Shown here in pieces: positions 25,085 to 33,751 of a stretch of DNA of 64,000 nt. The stretch comes from a bacterium. GTDB taxonomy: Bacteria > CAIWAD01. The position numbers and the translations under genes are program-made. The notes beneath the pieces were generated by a model. That model did no database searches and was not told the origin of the DNA. It saw only the letters and a list, made by a program, of their open reading frames with translations. Each line of letters begins with the position of its first letter. The stretch's first letter is position 1. The DNA is taken from contig JAUXWS010000019.1 of NCBI GenBank assembly GCA_030685015.1, forward strand, positions 11,973 to 75,972, written 5' to 3'.

Positions 25085-26839
25085 TCAATCGTCCTCCCGG
25101 CCCCGCTCCCTGGGCACGATGCGCCGACGTCCGGCGAGGCACGTGTCCTTGATCTGGAGCTGGATGCAACAGCTGCCGCGCCAGTTGTTCTCCATCACCG
25201 AGTAGACCATGTCCACCCCGCGATCCGGCTCGGAGAGGGAGTCGGCCAGGTGGCCCAGGCCGTAGCCGATGGCGTCATACTCGATGCCGTCCTGTTCCAC
25301 GCGCAGCATGAGGTGGCCGTTGCCCACCACGCGGGGGCTGCCCAGCACGCGCAGGTCCCGTGACAGGAAATGCGGCATCTGATTCCTGGGACCGAAGGGG
25401 GCGAAACGCTGGACGTGTTCCAGAAACCCGCGGTTGACGGCGCGCAAGGGAATCTCGGCGTCGATGCGCAGCCGCGGTTTAAGGTCCTCCTGGCCCAGTC
25501 TGGTGGAGGTCCACAGGCGCAGCCGCTCGCGCAGCTCCGGCACCTTCTCGCCGCGGATGGTGAGGCCGGCGGCGTACTTGTGCCCGCCGAATTGGATGAG
25601 CAGATCGCTGGCGTGGTGAAGGGCCTCGTAGATGTCGAAGCCGTGGATGCTGCGCGCGCTGCCCTTGCCCATGCCGTCCTCGTCGATGGTGATCATGACG
25701 GTGGGGCGGTGGTAGCGCTCGATGATGCGGCTGGCCACGATGCCGATCACGCCGCTGTGCCAGCCCTCGCGGGCCAGCACGATGATGCGGTCGCGCTCCA
25801 GGTCGCAGACGCGGGGCACCTCGGCCATGGCCTCGTCCAGGGTGTCGTGGTCGATCGTCTTGCGCTGGCAGTTCTCGCTTTCCAGCACCTGGGCGATGGT
25901 GGCGGCCGTTTCCCGGTTCCTGGTGCAGAGCAGGCGCACGGCGCGGTCGGCGCTGCCCAGGCGGCCCACCGCGTTGATGCGCGGCGCCAGCCCGAACACG
26001 ATGCTGGCCACATCCACCTCGCGCCGCATGAGGCCGGCCACCTGCAGCAGGGCCGCCACGCCCACCATCGGCTCCCGGTTGATCTTGGCCAGGCCGCGGC
26101 TGACCAACACGCGGTTCTCGCCCACCAGCGGCACAATGTCCGCCGCCGAGCCGATGGCCACCAGGTCCGTGTAGGCTTCCAGCACGCTCTCGTCGATCCC
26201 CAGCCGCTCCACCAGGGCCTGGCAGAGCTTGTAGGTCACGCCCACGGCGGCCAGTTCCTTGAAGGGGTAGGGCTCGTCGGGCAGCTTGGGGTTGAGGATG
26301 GCGGTGGCGGCGGGCAACATGGCGGCCGGCTGATGGTGGTCGCAGATCACCACCTCCAGTCCGGCATCGCGGGCGTGGGCGATCTCCTCCAGGGCCGTGA
26401 TGCCCGTGTCCACCGTGACCAGGACAGAGGCGCCCCTGGCCCGGATGCTTTCCACCCCCTCGATGGAAAGGCCGTAGCCCTCGCTGTTGCGGACCGGGAT
26501 GTGGGTGAAAACGTCACCGCCCACATCCTTGAGAAAGAGATAAAGCAGCGCGACCGAGGTCACCCCGTCCACATCGTAGTCGCCGTAAACGGCGATGCGG
26601 CGCCGGCGCATGAGGGCGTCCGTCAAGCAATCCAGCGCTTTCTCCATGTCCCTGAACCGGTTTGGATCAATCAGCTGGTCCCGGCCGGGGTTGAAGAAGG
26701 CTTCCGCCGCATCGGGCGATCCCACGCCGTTGCCGACCAGCACGGCGGCAATGGCGGGGGGCAGGCTCAGCGTCTTGGCGACATGGGCAACCCTTTGGTC
26801 CTGCTGCAGATCTCCCGGGTGTTCCCACAGAAGATCCAT
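25085..26839 (-). CDS. recJ: Single-stranded-DNA-specific exonuclease RecJ
   Basis: A 584-residue DHH-family 5'-3' exonuclease for recombination and mismatch repair. Catalytic motifs are AVYGDYDVDGVTS near residue 85, VTVDTGITALEE near residue 140, VICDHHQP near residue 165 and IQFGGHKYAAGL near residue 415 (DHHA1). C-terminal OB-like region includes FGPRNQMPHFL. Length matches RecJ. GGAGC is five bases before the ATG. The rnpB gene lies 79 bases upstream of it on the same strand. Confidence 0.95.
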   Translation of the reverse strand: MDLLWEHPGDLQQDQRVAHVAKTLSLPPAIAAVLVGNGVGSPDAAEAFFNPGRDQLIDPNRFRDMEKALDCLTDALMRRRRIAVYGDYDVDGVTSVALLYLFLKDVGGDVFTHIPVRNSEGYGLSIEGVESIRARGASVLVTVDTGITALEEIAHARDAGLEVVICDHHQPAAMLPAATAILNPKLPDEPYPFKELAAVGVTYKLCQALVERLGIDESVLEAYTDLVAIGSAADIVPLVGENRVLVSRGLAKINREPMVGVAALLQVAGLMRREVDVASIVFGLAPRINAVGRLGSADRAVRLLCTRNRETAATIAQVLESENCQRKTIDHDTLDEAMAEVPRVCDLERDRIIVLAREGWHSGVIGIVASRIIERYHRPTVMITIDEDGMGKGSARSIHGFDIYEALHHASDLLIQFGGHKYAAGLTIRGEKVPELRERLRLWTSTRLGQEDLKPRLRIDAEIPLRAVNRGFLEHVQRFAPFGPRNQMPHFLSRDLRVLGSPRVVGNGHLMLRVEQDGIEYDAIGYGLGHLADSLSEPDRGVDMVYSVMENNWRGSCCIQLQIKDTCLAGRRRIVPRERGREDD

Positions 26840-26917
26840 GTCAGCTCCATCACATATTTCATCGTCTCGTACTCGATTTGTGGCGCCACTGGCGCATGAC
26901 CCCCGGCCGCGCCCGGT

Positions 26918-27395
26918 GGCGCGGCGCGGGGCCGGAGCAGGTCTTAAGCCGGATTCTGTCCCCGCACCAAGTGCGGGGGATGGTCATTGATCTGCGCGGC
27001 CTACCCGGTTCCTGTGGCCCGGGACCGGAATCCCGGACAACGGGCGGGCCACCCCTGGAACCTGCTTGGCCTTGCTTCGGATGGGGTTTGCCCTGCCGCG
27101 ACGGTCGCCCGCCGCGCGGTGCGCTCTTACATTAAGCCCGGTTGATCCCAGGCCGCACCATTTCACCCTTACCCCGCACCTAATTTTTTCTGAAGGCCCA
27201 GGGACTGATTGCCAAAACTGCACGCAATCAGAAAAAATTAGGCGCGGGGCGGTATGTTTTCTGTGGCACTTTCCGTCACCTCGCGGTGCCCCCGTAGGGC
27301 ATCCTGCCCTGTGAAGTCCGGACTTTCCTCCGCCCGTCCTCCCTTGCGGGACCCGGACGGCGACCATCGGGCCTGCTCCGGCCCTGCGCCGCGCC
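26918..27395 (-). ncRNA. rnpB: RNase P RNA, bacterial type A
   Basis: Catalytic RNA of RNase P, which matures tRNA 5' ends. Read on the minus strand it has the 5' core GGAGGAAAGTCCGGACTTC with CAGGGCAGGATGCC (27298-27333), the GGTAAGGGTGAAATGGTGCGG region, GTAAGAGCGCACC (near 27120) and the 3' element ACAGAATCCGGCTTA (26944-26958). The ends pair as an unusually long P1 helix, 24 bp with one wobble (26918-26941 with 27372-27395). I set the limits at the ends of P1, so they are approximate by a few bases. One internal helix is extended by an AT-rich palindrome (27172-27249). Confidence 0.95.
27172..27249 (-). repeat. AT-rich inverted repeat extending an RNase P helix (P12 position)
   Basis: A 22-bp inverted repeat pairs 27172-27193 with 27228-27249, all Watson-Crick except one wobble pair. 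The outer nine pairs are GC-rich and belong to the native helix; the inner thirteen are TAATTTTTTCTGA / TCAGAAAAAATTA, very different from the GC-rich gene. The 34-base loop contains a second, competing inverted repeat CTGATTG / CAATCAG (27205-27211 and 27225-27231). Confidence 0.88.
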
Positions 27396-27418
27396 GTGCC
27401 AGTGCGCGGCGATCGATG

Positions 27419-28141
27419 TCAAAGCTTGGCGTCCAGGGTGTCGCTGATCAAGATGCGACCGCAGATCTCGCAGAGAACCAGGTCGTCCATCTGGCGCACC
27501 TTGTTGATCTTCTGCGGGGGAAGGGCCTGGAAGCAGCCTCCGCAACTGGAACTGCGGTAGACCGAGACCACCCCGCGCCCGTCCTTGGCCTTGCGGATGC
27601 GGTCGTAATGACTGAGCAGCGGCTTGGGGATCCTGGTGCACAGCTCCGCGCGGTGGGCATCCAATTCCCCGATGCGGGTGGCGGAGGCCGTGGTGTGCTC
27701 GGCAAACTGGCCGCGCATCCTCCCCAGCGACTCGGTCAGGCGGATGGCGCGCTCCGCGCTCTCGCCCAGCTTGGACTCCAGCTCTTCCTGCTGCTCCATG
27801 GCCGTCTGCATGGCCTGCTCGTTCTCCATCAGGGCGTCCTGATGGAACTCGATCTCGCGCGTGACAGCTTCGTACTCCTGGTTGGTCTGCGTGGAGAAGA
27901 GCCTCTTCTGCAGCTCCGCCACCTTCAGTTTCAACTCGTCATGGCGCCTCTCCCTTTTGCGCAGATCCAGTTCCAGCTCCTTGAGCCGGACCTGGGACTG
28001 CTCGCGCATGACGGACAAGTCGCGCTCCTCCTGCTGAAGACGCTCCAGTTCCTGTGGCAGCGTCCCCTTGGAGATCTCCACGTCGCGGAACTGGTTGTCG
28101 ATCTTTTGAAGCTCAATCAGGAGCATCAGTTCCATCTTCAA
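27419..28141 (-). CDS. Coiled-coil zinc-ribbon protein (C4-type, zf-RING_7 family)
   Basis: A 240-residue protein. Residues about 10-175 form a long coiled coil rich in Glu, Gln, Leu and Arg; residues about 195-230 form a C4 zinc ribbon with CGGC and CEIC pairs and the segment FQALPPQKINKV. Many bacteria carry this family; a nucleic-acid or translation-related role has been proposed but not settled. The start is TTG at 28141, seven bases after GGGAGG, or ATG at 28135. A terminator-like hairpin lies only 18 bases upstream. Confidence 0.85.
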   Translation of the reverse strand: MKMELMLLIELQKIDNQFRDVEISKGTLPQELERLQQEERDLSVMREQSQVRLKELELDLRKRERRHDELKLKVAELQKRLFSTQTNQEYEAVTREIEFHQDALMENEQAMQTAMEQQEELESKLGESAERAIRLTESLGRMRGQFAEHTTASATRIGELDAHRAELCTRIPKPLLSHYDRIRKAKDGRGVVSVYRSSSCGGCFQALPPQKINKVRQMDDLVLCEICGRILISDTLDAKL

Positions 28142-28158
28142 GATCAGGCCTCCCGGTC

Positions 28159-28189
28159 AAAACAAAAGATGCACCTCGAAAGGTGCATC
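28159..28189 (-). terminator. Hairpin terminator between the phosphatase and zinc-ribbon genes
   Basis: Perfect 9-bp stem GATGCACCT / AGGTGCATC (28168-28176 with 28181-28189), four-base loop, then TTTTGTTTT on the minus strand. It would end the transcript of the upstream phosphatase gene. Because only 18 bases remain before the next start codon, it might also act as an attenuator for the zinc-ribbon gene. Confidence 0.85.
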
Positions 28190-28379
28190 CGGACATCTCA
28201 GAGTTCTGCGTCGCAGCTTTTAGGTGGAATGGGTCGCGTGAGGCGCTGTCGCACGTCACCCCCTTGCATTTACGACCCGTCAATCTAGGGATGACACCCC
28301 GGTCATGCAACTCGCGGGCCAGGATGAGGGAAAGGGGCGCGCCATGCCGTGGTCATTTGCCGGCGCTGCACCGGTTTGG

Positions 28380-29276
28380 TCAAAGACGTCCCGTCAATCG
28401 GCCCAGGAGCTCCGCCACCAGCGCGGGGTTGCCCGCCGCCAGATGGCCATCGACCAGGGGGTCGCCGCCCAGGCCGGCATAGCAGCCGCCCGCCTCCGTG
28501 ATCAGGCATAGCCCGGCGGCCGTGTCCCAGGGGGCGAGTTGCAGCTCCACAAAACCGTCAAAGACCCCCGCCGCCGTGTAAGCCAGGTCAAGGGCGGCGC
28601 TGCCGCCCCGGCGAATGCCGGCGCTGGGCGGCATCAGGGCGTCGAATACTCCGAGGTAAAGGCGGGCCAGATCCTTGTGGCGGATGGGGAAGCCCGTGGC
28701 CAGGAAAGCCTCCTCCAGCACGGGGGCCTGGCCCACGCGCAAGCGCGTCGCCAAGCCCAATGGCAGCGCGGGGTCGTCGGGGAGGTCGGCCACCCAGGCG
28801 CCGCCCCCTTGCCAGGCATGGTAGAGGCGTCGCTGGCAGACATCGGCGATGACGCCCAGGACCGGCTGCCGCCCGCGGACCTGGGGAAATCGTGCCGGGC
28901 TGCTCCCGGTCCTCTGGGCTGTCCCCGGCGTCTCCTCCGGCTCCACCACGCGTTCCAGCAGCCCGATGGACACGGCGAAGGCCGGGTAGCCGTGGATGAA
29001 GTTGCTGGTGCCGTCCAGCGGATCCACTGCCCAGATCCGATCGGCCTCCAGATCCAGGCCGGCCCCCTCCTCCCCCAGCAGGCCGATCTCCGGACAATCC
29101 GCCCGCAGCAGGGAGACGATCAACTCCTCCGAGCGACGATCCACCTGGGTGACGTAGTCGTGGCGACCCTTGTGGTCCACCCGGAGCGGTTCGTGGTCCG
29201 CCAAAGCCTTGCGCAGCATCGCGGCGGCGGCGCGGGCGGCCCGCAGGGCGGCGCTGAGGGGGGCGGAGTGGGGCAC
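28380..29276 (-). CDS. Inositol-monophosphatase-family protein
   Basis: A 298-residue Mg-dependent phosphatase of the IMPase/SuhB/CysQ family. Metal-binding motifs are GLLGEEGAG near residue 65, WAVDPLDGTSNFIHGYP near residue 83 and LAPWDTAAGLCLITEAGG near residue 250. A stretch around residues 112-135 (VEPEETPGTAQRTGSS and following) is an insertion relative to typical members. GTG at 29276 is preferred because GGAG lies six bases upstream; a TTG four codons earlier has no site. Substrate is not determined; inositol phosphate, histidinol phosphate or nucleotide phosphates are possible. Confidence 0.88.
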   Translation of the reverse strand: MPHSAPLSAALRAARAAAAMLRKALADHEPLRVDHKGRHDYVTQVDRRSEELIVSLLRADCPEIGLLGEEGAGLDLEADRIWAVDPLDGTSNFIHGYPAFAVSIGLLERVVEPEETPGTAQRTGSSPARFPQVRGRQPVLGVIADVCQRRLYHAWQGGGAWVADLPDDPALPLGLATRLRVGQAPVLEEAFLATGFPIRHKDLARLYLGVFDALMPPSAGIRRGGSAALDLAYTAAGVFDGFVELQLAPWDTAAGLCLITEAGGCYAGLGGDPLVDGHLAAGNPALVAELLGRLTGRL

Positions 29277-29491
29277 GGCATTCTCCAAAAAGCTGTTGCG
29301 GGGGCAGGCTCAGGCCGACGCCCGCCCCATCATCGTGAATTCGGTCCGTTGGCGGCGCCTCGCGCCGGCTGGACCAGCCCCAGGGGGCGGAGATCCGCGG
29401 GGACGGGCGCCACGCCGGCCGGCCGGCCGGATGACAGCGCCAGAGCGCTACCTTTGGCCGTTCACGATTCAGGGAAAGGACCGGATCCGCC
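29277..29491. promoter_or_regulatory. Divergent promoter region
   Basis: About 215 bases between the phosphatase (minus) and the PTPS-led operon (plus). It must drive both directions. No clear -35/-10 pair was found by eye. Confidence 0.4.
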
Positions 29492-29905
29492 ATGCCCATC
29501 ACCTACCTCACGCGGGTGGAGGATTTCTGCGCCTCCCACCGGCTGCACAGCCCCCACCTGGACGACGAGGAGAACCGCGCCCTCTACGGCAAGTGCAACA
29601 ATCCCAACGGACATGGGCACAACTACCGGCTGGTCGTCACCATCCGCGGCGAGGTGGACCCCCGCACCGGCATGCTCATCGAGCTGAACCAGCTGGCCGC
29701 CCTGATCCGTGAAGAGGTGACCGAGCGCGTGGACCACCTCAACCTCAACATCGACGTGGACTTCCTCGCCGGCGTCATTCCCACCGCGGAGAACCTCTGC
29801 CGCGCCTTCTGGGAACGCCTGGAGTCGCGCCTGCCGGTGGGCGAGCTGTGGGAGCTGCGCCTGGAGGAGACGGGGCGCAACATCGTCTCCCTGCGGCGGG
29901 AATAG
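29492..29905 (+). CDS. 6-pyruvoyl-tetrahydropterin synthase / QueD-family protein
   Basis: A 137-residue T-fold enzyme. Zinc ligands are His16, His41 and His43; the catalytic Cys35 lies in LYGKCNNPNGHGHNY, the arrangement seen in true PTPS enzymes. Asp81-His82 (ERVDHLNLN) and Glu in RLEETGRN complete the active site. The enzyme converts dihydroneopterin triphosphate to 6-pyruvoyl-tetrahydropterin, or in QueD to carboxy-tetrahydropterin for queuosine. No other queuosine genes are near, and the next gene is an SDR reductase, which favours pterin synthesis. Confidence 0.88.
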   Translation: MPITYLTRVEDFCASHRLHSPHLDDEENRALYGKCNNPNGHGHNYRLVVTIRGEVDPRTGMLIELNQLAALIREEVTERVDHLNLNIDVDFLAGVIPTAENLCRAFWERLESRLPVGELWELRLEETGRNIVSLRRE

Positions 29906-29919
29906 GAGAAGGAGAAGTC

Positions 29920-30624
29920 ATGCGTCGAGTCCTCATCACTGGTGGCAGCAGCGGCATTGGCCTGGCCTGCGCCCGGCGCTTCCTGGCCGGCGGCGGACGC
30001 GTGCTGCTCTGTGGAAGGGGCCGGGAGCGCCTGGAGGCCGCCCATCGCGAACTGGCCGCCGCCCATCCCGGCCAGGTGGCGGCCCGCGTCTGCGACGTCA
30101 GCCGCGCCGCCGAGATCGAGTCCCTGGGCCGCTGGCTGGGAACCGACGAAGGCCCGGTGGACGTGCTGGTCAACAACGCCGGCCTCTTCACGGCGGCCAC
30201 CGTGCTCAAGACGACGGAGGAGCAGGCCGCCCGGCTGTGGGAAACGCAGGTGCTGGGGCCCTGGCGCCTGCTCAAGGTCTGCGCCGATCCGGCCCTGCGG
30301 GGCGAGCGGCCCCTGCGTGTGATCAACATCATCAGCGTGACCGCCCTGAAGGCCTACCAGGCCTGCGGTTTCTACGGAGCCACCAAGGCCGCCCTCGCCT
30401 CGCTGATGGATACCGCCCGCGCCGAACTCAGACACAAGGGCGTCGGCATCAGCAACGTTTATCCCGGCGCCACCGAGACCCCCATCTGGGGCGGGCGGGA
30501 GATGGACTACCGCCTCATGATGGATGCGGACGCGGTGGCGGCCGCTGTGCTGGCCTGCGCCGACGCCTCCGACCGCGCCCTGGTTGAAGAGCTGATTCTG
30601 CGCCCGGCGGGCGGAGACTTGTAG
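29920..30624 (+). CDS. Short-chain dehydrogenase/reductase
   Basis: A 234-residue SDR. Cofactor motif TGGSSGIG is at residues 7-14, NNAG at 85-88, and the catalytic Ser139, Tyr152 and Lys156 lie in NIISVTALKAYQACGFYGATK. RRVLITGG followed by CGRGRERL suggests NADPH. The start ATG has AGGAGAAGGAG upstream; the frame extends back into the PTPS gene but is not needed. Adjacent to PTPS with 14 bases between, so a sepiapterin- or pteridine-reductase-like role is plausible; the sequence alone does not prove the substrate. Confidence 0.85.
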   Translation: MRRVLITGGSSGIGLACARRFLAGGGRVLLCGRGRERLEAAHRELAAAHPGQVAARVCDVSRAAEIESLGRWLGTDEGPVDVLVNNAGLFTAATVLKTTEEQAARLWETQVLGPWRLLKVCADPALRGERPLRVINIISVTALKAYQACGFYGATKAALASLMDTARAELRHKGVGISNVYPGATETPIWGGREMDYRLMMDADAVAAAVLACADASDRALVEELILRPAGGDL

Positions 30625-30654
30625 ACGACAGGCCGCCCAAGAAAGGACATGCCC

Positions 30655-31335
30655 ATGGCACGCCCCGCTTTCCAATTCCAGGCCGTCCCCCTGACCATTG
30701 CGGACAACCCCGCGCAGGTCATCTATCTGCGCCAGGTGCTCTCCTACCTGCTGCTCGGCTTGCTGACCACCTTCGGCGGCGCCATCGTCGGGTTGCAGCC
30801 GCCTGTCCTCGCCATCGTCGCCCGCCATCCCTTCATCGGGCTGGCCGCCATGATCGGACTCGTCATCTGGGCCTCGCGCGCCGCCCACGGCCCCCGCGCC
30901 GCGCTGGCCTTCTATGTCTTCACCTTCGGCATGGGCCTCATCATGGCGCCCGTGGCGGCCGTCACCTTGATGAAGGTGAACGGGCTGCAGACCCTCGCCC
31001 AGGCCGGCCTGCTCACCGTCGTCAACACGCTGGTCCTGGCCGCCTACGCCTGGATCAGCAAGCGCTCCTTCAGCTTCCTGGGCGGCTTCCTCATGGTGGG
31101 CCTCGTCACCATGATCGCGGCGATTCTGCTCAACGCCTACTGGCTGCACTCTCCCTTGCTGGGGCTGGTCATTCCCGGCATCCTCGTGCTGCTCTTCAAC
31201 GGCTTCATCCTCTACGACCTGAGCCGCATCCTGCACAGCGCGGAGCGCATCCCGCCCACGGCGGCGGCCCTCGCCCTCTTCCTGGACATCTTCAATCTCT
31301 TCCTGGCCTACCTCCGCATCCTGGACCGCAACTGA
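30655..31335 (+). CDS. Bax-inhibitor-1 (YccA/YbhL) family membrane protein
   Basis: A 226-residue protein with about seven membrane segments and the family C-terminus NGFILYDLSRILHS followed by ALFLDIFNLFLAYLRIL. BI-1 family members are membrane proteins implicated in Ca2+ leak or quality control with FtsH. The second ATG (30655) is chosen because AGGA is seven bases upstream; the ATG at 30649 is too close to it. Confidence 0.85.
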   Translation: MARPAFQFQAVPLTIADNPAQVIYLRQVLSYLLLGLLTTFGGAIVGLQPPVLAIVARHPFIGLAAMIGLVIWASRAAHGPRAALAFYVFTFGMGLIMAPVAAVTLMKVNGLQTLAQAGLLTVVNTLVLAAYAWISKRSFSFLGGFLMVGLVTMIAAILLNAYWLHSPLLGLVIPGILVLLFNGFILYDLSRILHSAERIPPTAAALALFLDIFNLFLAYLRILDRN

Positions 31336-31402
31336 TGATGACCAGCGGCCAGTCGAGCTTGGCTCCTTCCCGACCGCCGGCGGGCGGCCGGGGGCGGACG
31401 GC

Positions 31403-32665
31403 ATGAGCCGCCTGGCCCGCTACGTCCTGCGCGAGCACCTGGCGCCTTTCTTCTACAGCCTGGTGCTCATCATCTTCCTCTTCGTGCTCAACTTCGCCTT
31501 CCAGATGCTGGGCAAGATCCTGGGCAAGGGTTTGCCCACCCGGCTCATCCTGGAGTTCTTCGTCTACAACATCGCCTGGATCCTGGCCATGGCCGTGCCC
31601 ATGGCCGCTCTCATCGCCACCCTGATGGCATTCGGACGCCTGGCCGGCGACCAGGAGATCACCGCCATGAAAGCGGGCGGCATCAGCCTGTGGCGCCTCA
31701 CGAGGCCCCTCCTGGCGGTGGGCCTCGTCCTGGCCGGCTTGCTCATGGCCTACAACAACTGGGTGCTGCCCGAGTTCAACTACAAGTCCAACCTCCTGCG
31801 CCGCACCATCTTCCGCAAGGCGCCGACCCTGCAGATGGAGGACGGGCTCTTCGTCTTCGATGTCCCCAACCTGGTCGTCCACAGCCGACGCATCGACCAT
31901 GCCACGCGGCGGATGCACGAGGTGACCATCTTCGACGAGAGCGAGCGTGGCGTCCACACCACCATCCTGGCCGACAGCGCCGACCTGCGCCTGGACGAGG
32001 AGGCGGGCGAGTTCCTGCTGGAGCTGCACCGGGGGGAGATCCACCGCCGCGACTGGCGGGACCCCGTCCGCTACAGCCGCCTGGCCTACCGTGACAGCGA
32101 GCTGCGCATCGATGCGCGCAACATGCTCCTGCAACGGCAGGAGACAAAGTACCGCAACGACCGCGAGCAGACCACGGCCCAGATGCTGGAGCGCGTCAAG
32201 CGCTGGCGGGAGCTGGACCCGGAGCGCAACGCGCGGAAGATCCGCACCTACCTGGTGGAGATCCACAAGAAGTTCGCCCTGCCCGCCGCCATCCTCACTT
32301 TCGTGCTGGTGGGCGTCCCTCTGGGCGTGCGCTCCGGGCGCGGCGGCATCGGCGTCTCCGGCTCGCTCTCCGTCGTCTTCTTCCTGGCTTACTGGATCTT
32401 CCTGATCGGCGGCGAGGACCTGGCGGACCGCGGATTCCTCTCTCCCGCGGTGGCCATGTGGGCGCCCAACCTCCTCATGCTCCTCCTGGGCGTGTGGCTG
32501 ATGCGCGGCGCCGTGCGCGAGGGGACGCCGGTGCAGTTGCCGGCCTGGCTGGCGCGCCGCCTGCGCCGGAAGACCGAGGCCGACGAGCAGGATCAGCGCG
32601 AGGAGCAGCGCATGGCCGCGCTGGCCCGCGAGATCCAGGAAGAGCAGGGCGGACCGCGGCCATGA
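31403..32665 (+). CDS. lptF: LptF/LptG-family LPS export permease (first copy)
   Basis: A 420-residue YjgP/YjgQ-family permease of the LPS transporter that moves LPS from the inner membrane to the LptC/A bridge. N-terminal segments RYVLREHLAPFFYSLVLII, the motif GDQEITAMKAGGISLWRL after two helices, a large periplasmic beta domain (residues about 130-280), and four C-terminal membrane segments starting AILTFVLVGVPLGVRSGRGG. It ends with a charged, Glu-rich tail. ATGA overlap with the next permease. Assigned LptF by order only. Confidence 0.88.
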   Translation: MSRLARYVLREHLAPFFYSLVLIIFLFVLNFAFQMLGKILGKGLPTRLILEFFVYNIAWILAMAVPMAALIATLMAFGRLAGDQEITAMKAGGISLWRLTRPLLAVGLVLAGLLMAYNNWVLPEFNYKSNLLRRTIFRKAPTLQMEDGLFVFDVPNLVVHSRRIDHATRRMHEVTIFDESERGVHTTILADSADLRLDEEAGEFLLELHRGEIHRRDWRDPVRYSRLAYRDSELRIDARNMLLQRQETKYRNDREQTTAQMLERVKRWRELDPERNARKIRTYLVEIHKKFALPAAILTFVLVGVPLGVRSGRGGIGVSGSLSVVFFLAYWIFLIGGEDLADRGFLSPAVAMWAPNLLMLLLGVWLMRGAVREGTPVQLPAWLARRLRRKTEADEQDQREEQRMAALAREIQEEQGGPRP

Positions 32666-33735
32666 GCATCCTCACCCGCTACCTGCTGCGCCGCTTCCTC
32701 GGCATCGCCCTCTTCACGGCGCTGGCCAGCCTGCTGGTCTTCATCACCGTCGACCTGATGGAGCACCTGGACAAATTCATCGACACCCAGACGCCGGGCT
32801 CGGTCATCCTGCGCTACTACATCCTCTATACGCCGCAGATCCTCACCCTCATCTTTCCGGTCATCCTCCTCCTCACCACCGTCTTCACGCTGGGCGGCCT
32901 CGTCAAGCGGATGGAGGTGACGGCGATGAAGGCGGGCGGCGTCAGCCCCGGCCGCTTGATGCGCCTGATGGCCCTCTGGGCGCTGGTCGCCTCCGGCCTC
33001 TCCTTCCTGGTGGGGGAGACGCTGGTGACGGACACGGCCCGCGAGCGCATGGAGATCTATCGCACGACGGTCAAGCGCATGCCCGCCACCTTGACGGAGA
33101 ACAGCGGCCGCATCTACTTCCAGAACGACGAGCGCAGTTTTCTCACCCTTGAGAACTACAGCATCGACACGGGGTGGGGTCGGCGCGCCACCTATCTGCA
33201 CATCGAGAACGACCGTGTCATGTGGCGCCTGGACGCCGACACCCTGCGGCACACGGACCAGGGCTGGTTGTTGTTGTCCGGCGAGGAGCGCCGCCTCTGG
33301 CCCAGCCACGCCAGCCGCCGCTTCACGCTGCGCATGCTGGACGAGTTGAAGCTGGACCCGGGCGACATCGAGACCTTGCAGGCCGTGCCCGAGGAGATGA
33401 ACCTGCGCGAGCTGGAGGCCTTCATCGATCGGCAGAAGCAGGCGGGGGCCTACACCCGGCGCTGGGAGGTGAACGCCCACGGCAAGATGGCCTCGCCGGT
33501 GGCCAACCTTGTCATCGTGCTTTTCGGCGTGCCCCTGGCCCTGCGGCGCCACCGGGCCGGCCTGATGCTGGGCTTCGGCCTCAGCCTGCTCGCGGCCTTC
33601 GCCTATTACGGCCTGCAGGTGGTCTGCCAGAACCTGGGCTACAAGGCGCTGCTCAGCCCCCCCCTGGCGGCCTGGCTGCCCAACGCGGCCTTCGCCGCGG
33701 CCGCCGTGCTGCTCTACTGGCGGGTGGATCGATGA
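32662..33735 (+). CDS. lptG: LptF/LptG-family LPS export permease (second copy)
   Basis: A 357-residue paralogue of the upstream permease, the expected partner in an LptB2FG complex. Motifs include TRYLLRRFLGIALFTALAS, VKRMEVTAMKAGGVSPGRL, and C-terminal NLVIVLFGVPLALRRHRAG with membrane helices. ATGA overlap with lptF ensures balanced synthesis. LptG is assigned by position; the two could be swapped. lptB and lptC are not in the window. Confidence 0.88.
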   Translation: MSILTRYLLRRFLGIALFTALASLLVFITVDLMEHLDKFIDTQTPGSVILRYYILYTPQILTLIFPVILLLTTVFTLGGLVKRMEVTAMKAGGVSPGRLMRLMALWALVASGLSFLVGETLVTDTARERMEIYRTTVKRMPATLTENSGRIYFQNDERSFLTLENYSIDTGWGRRATYLHIENDRVMWRLDADTLRHTDQGWLLLSGEERRLWPSHASRRFTLRMLDELKLDPGDIETLQAVPEEMNLRELEAFIDRQKQAGAYTRRWEVNAHGKMASPVANLVIVLFGVPLALRRHRAGLMLGFGLSLLAAFAYYGLQVVCQNLGYKALLSPPLAAWLPNAAFAAAAVLLYWRVDR

Positions 33736-33751
33736 AGGCGGAGTGGTTGCC

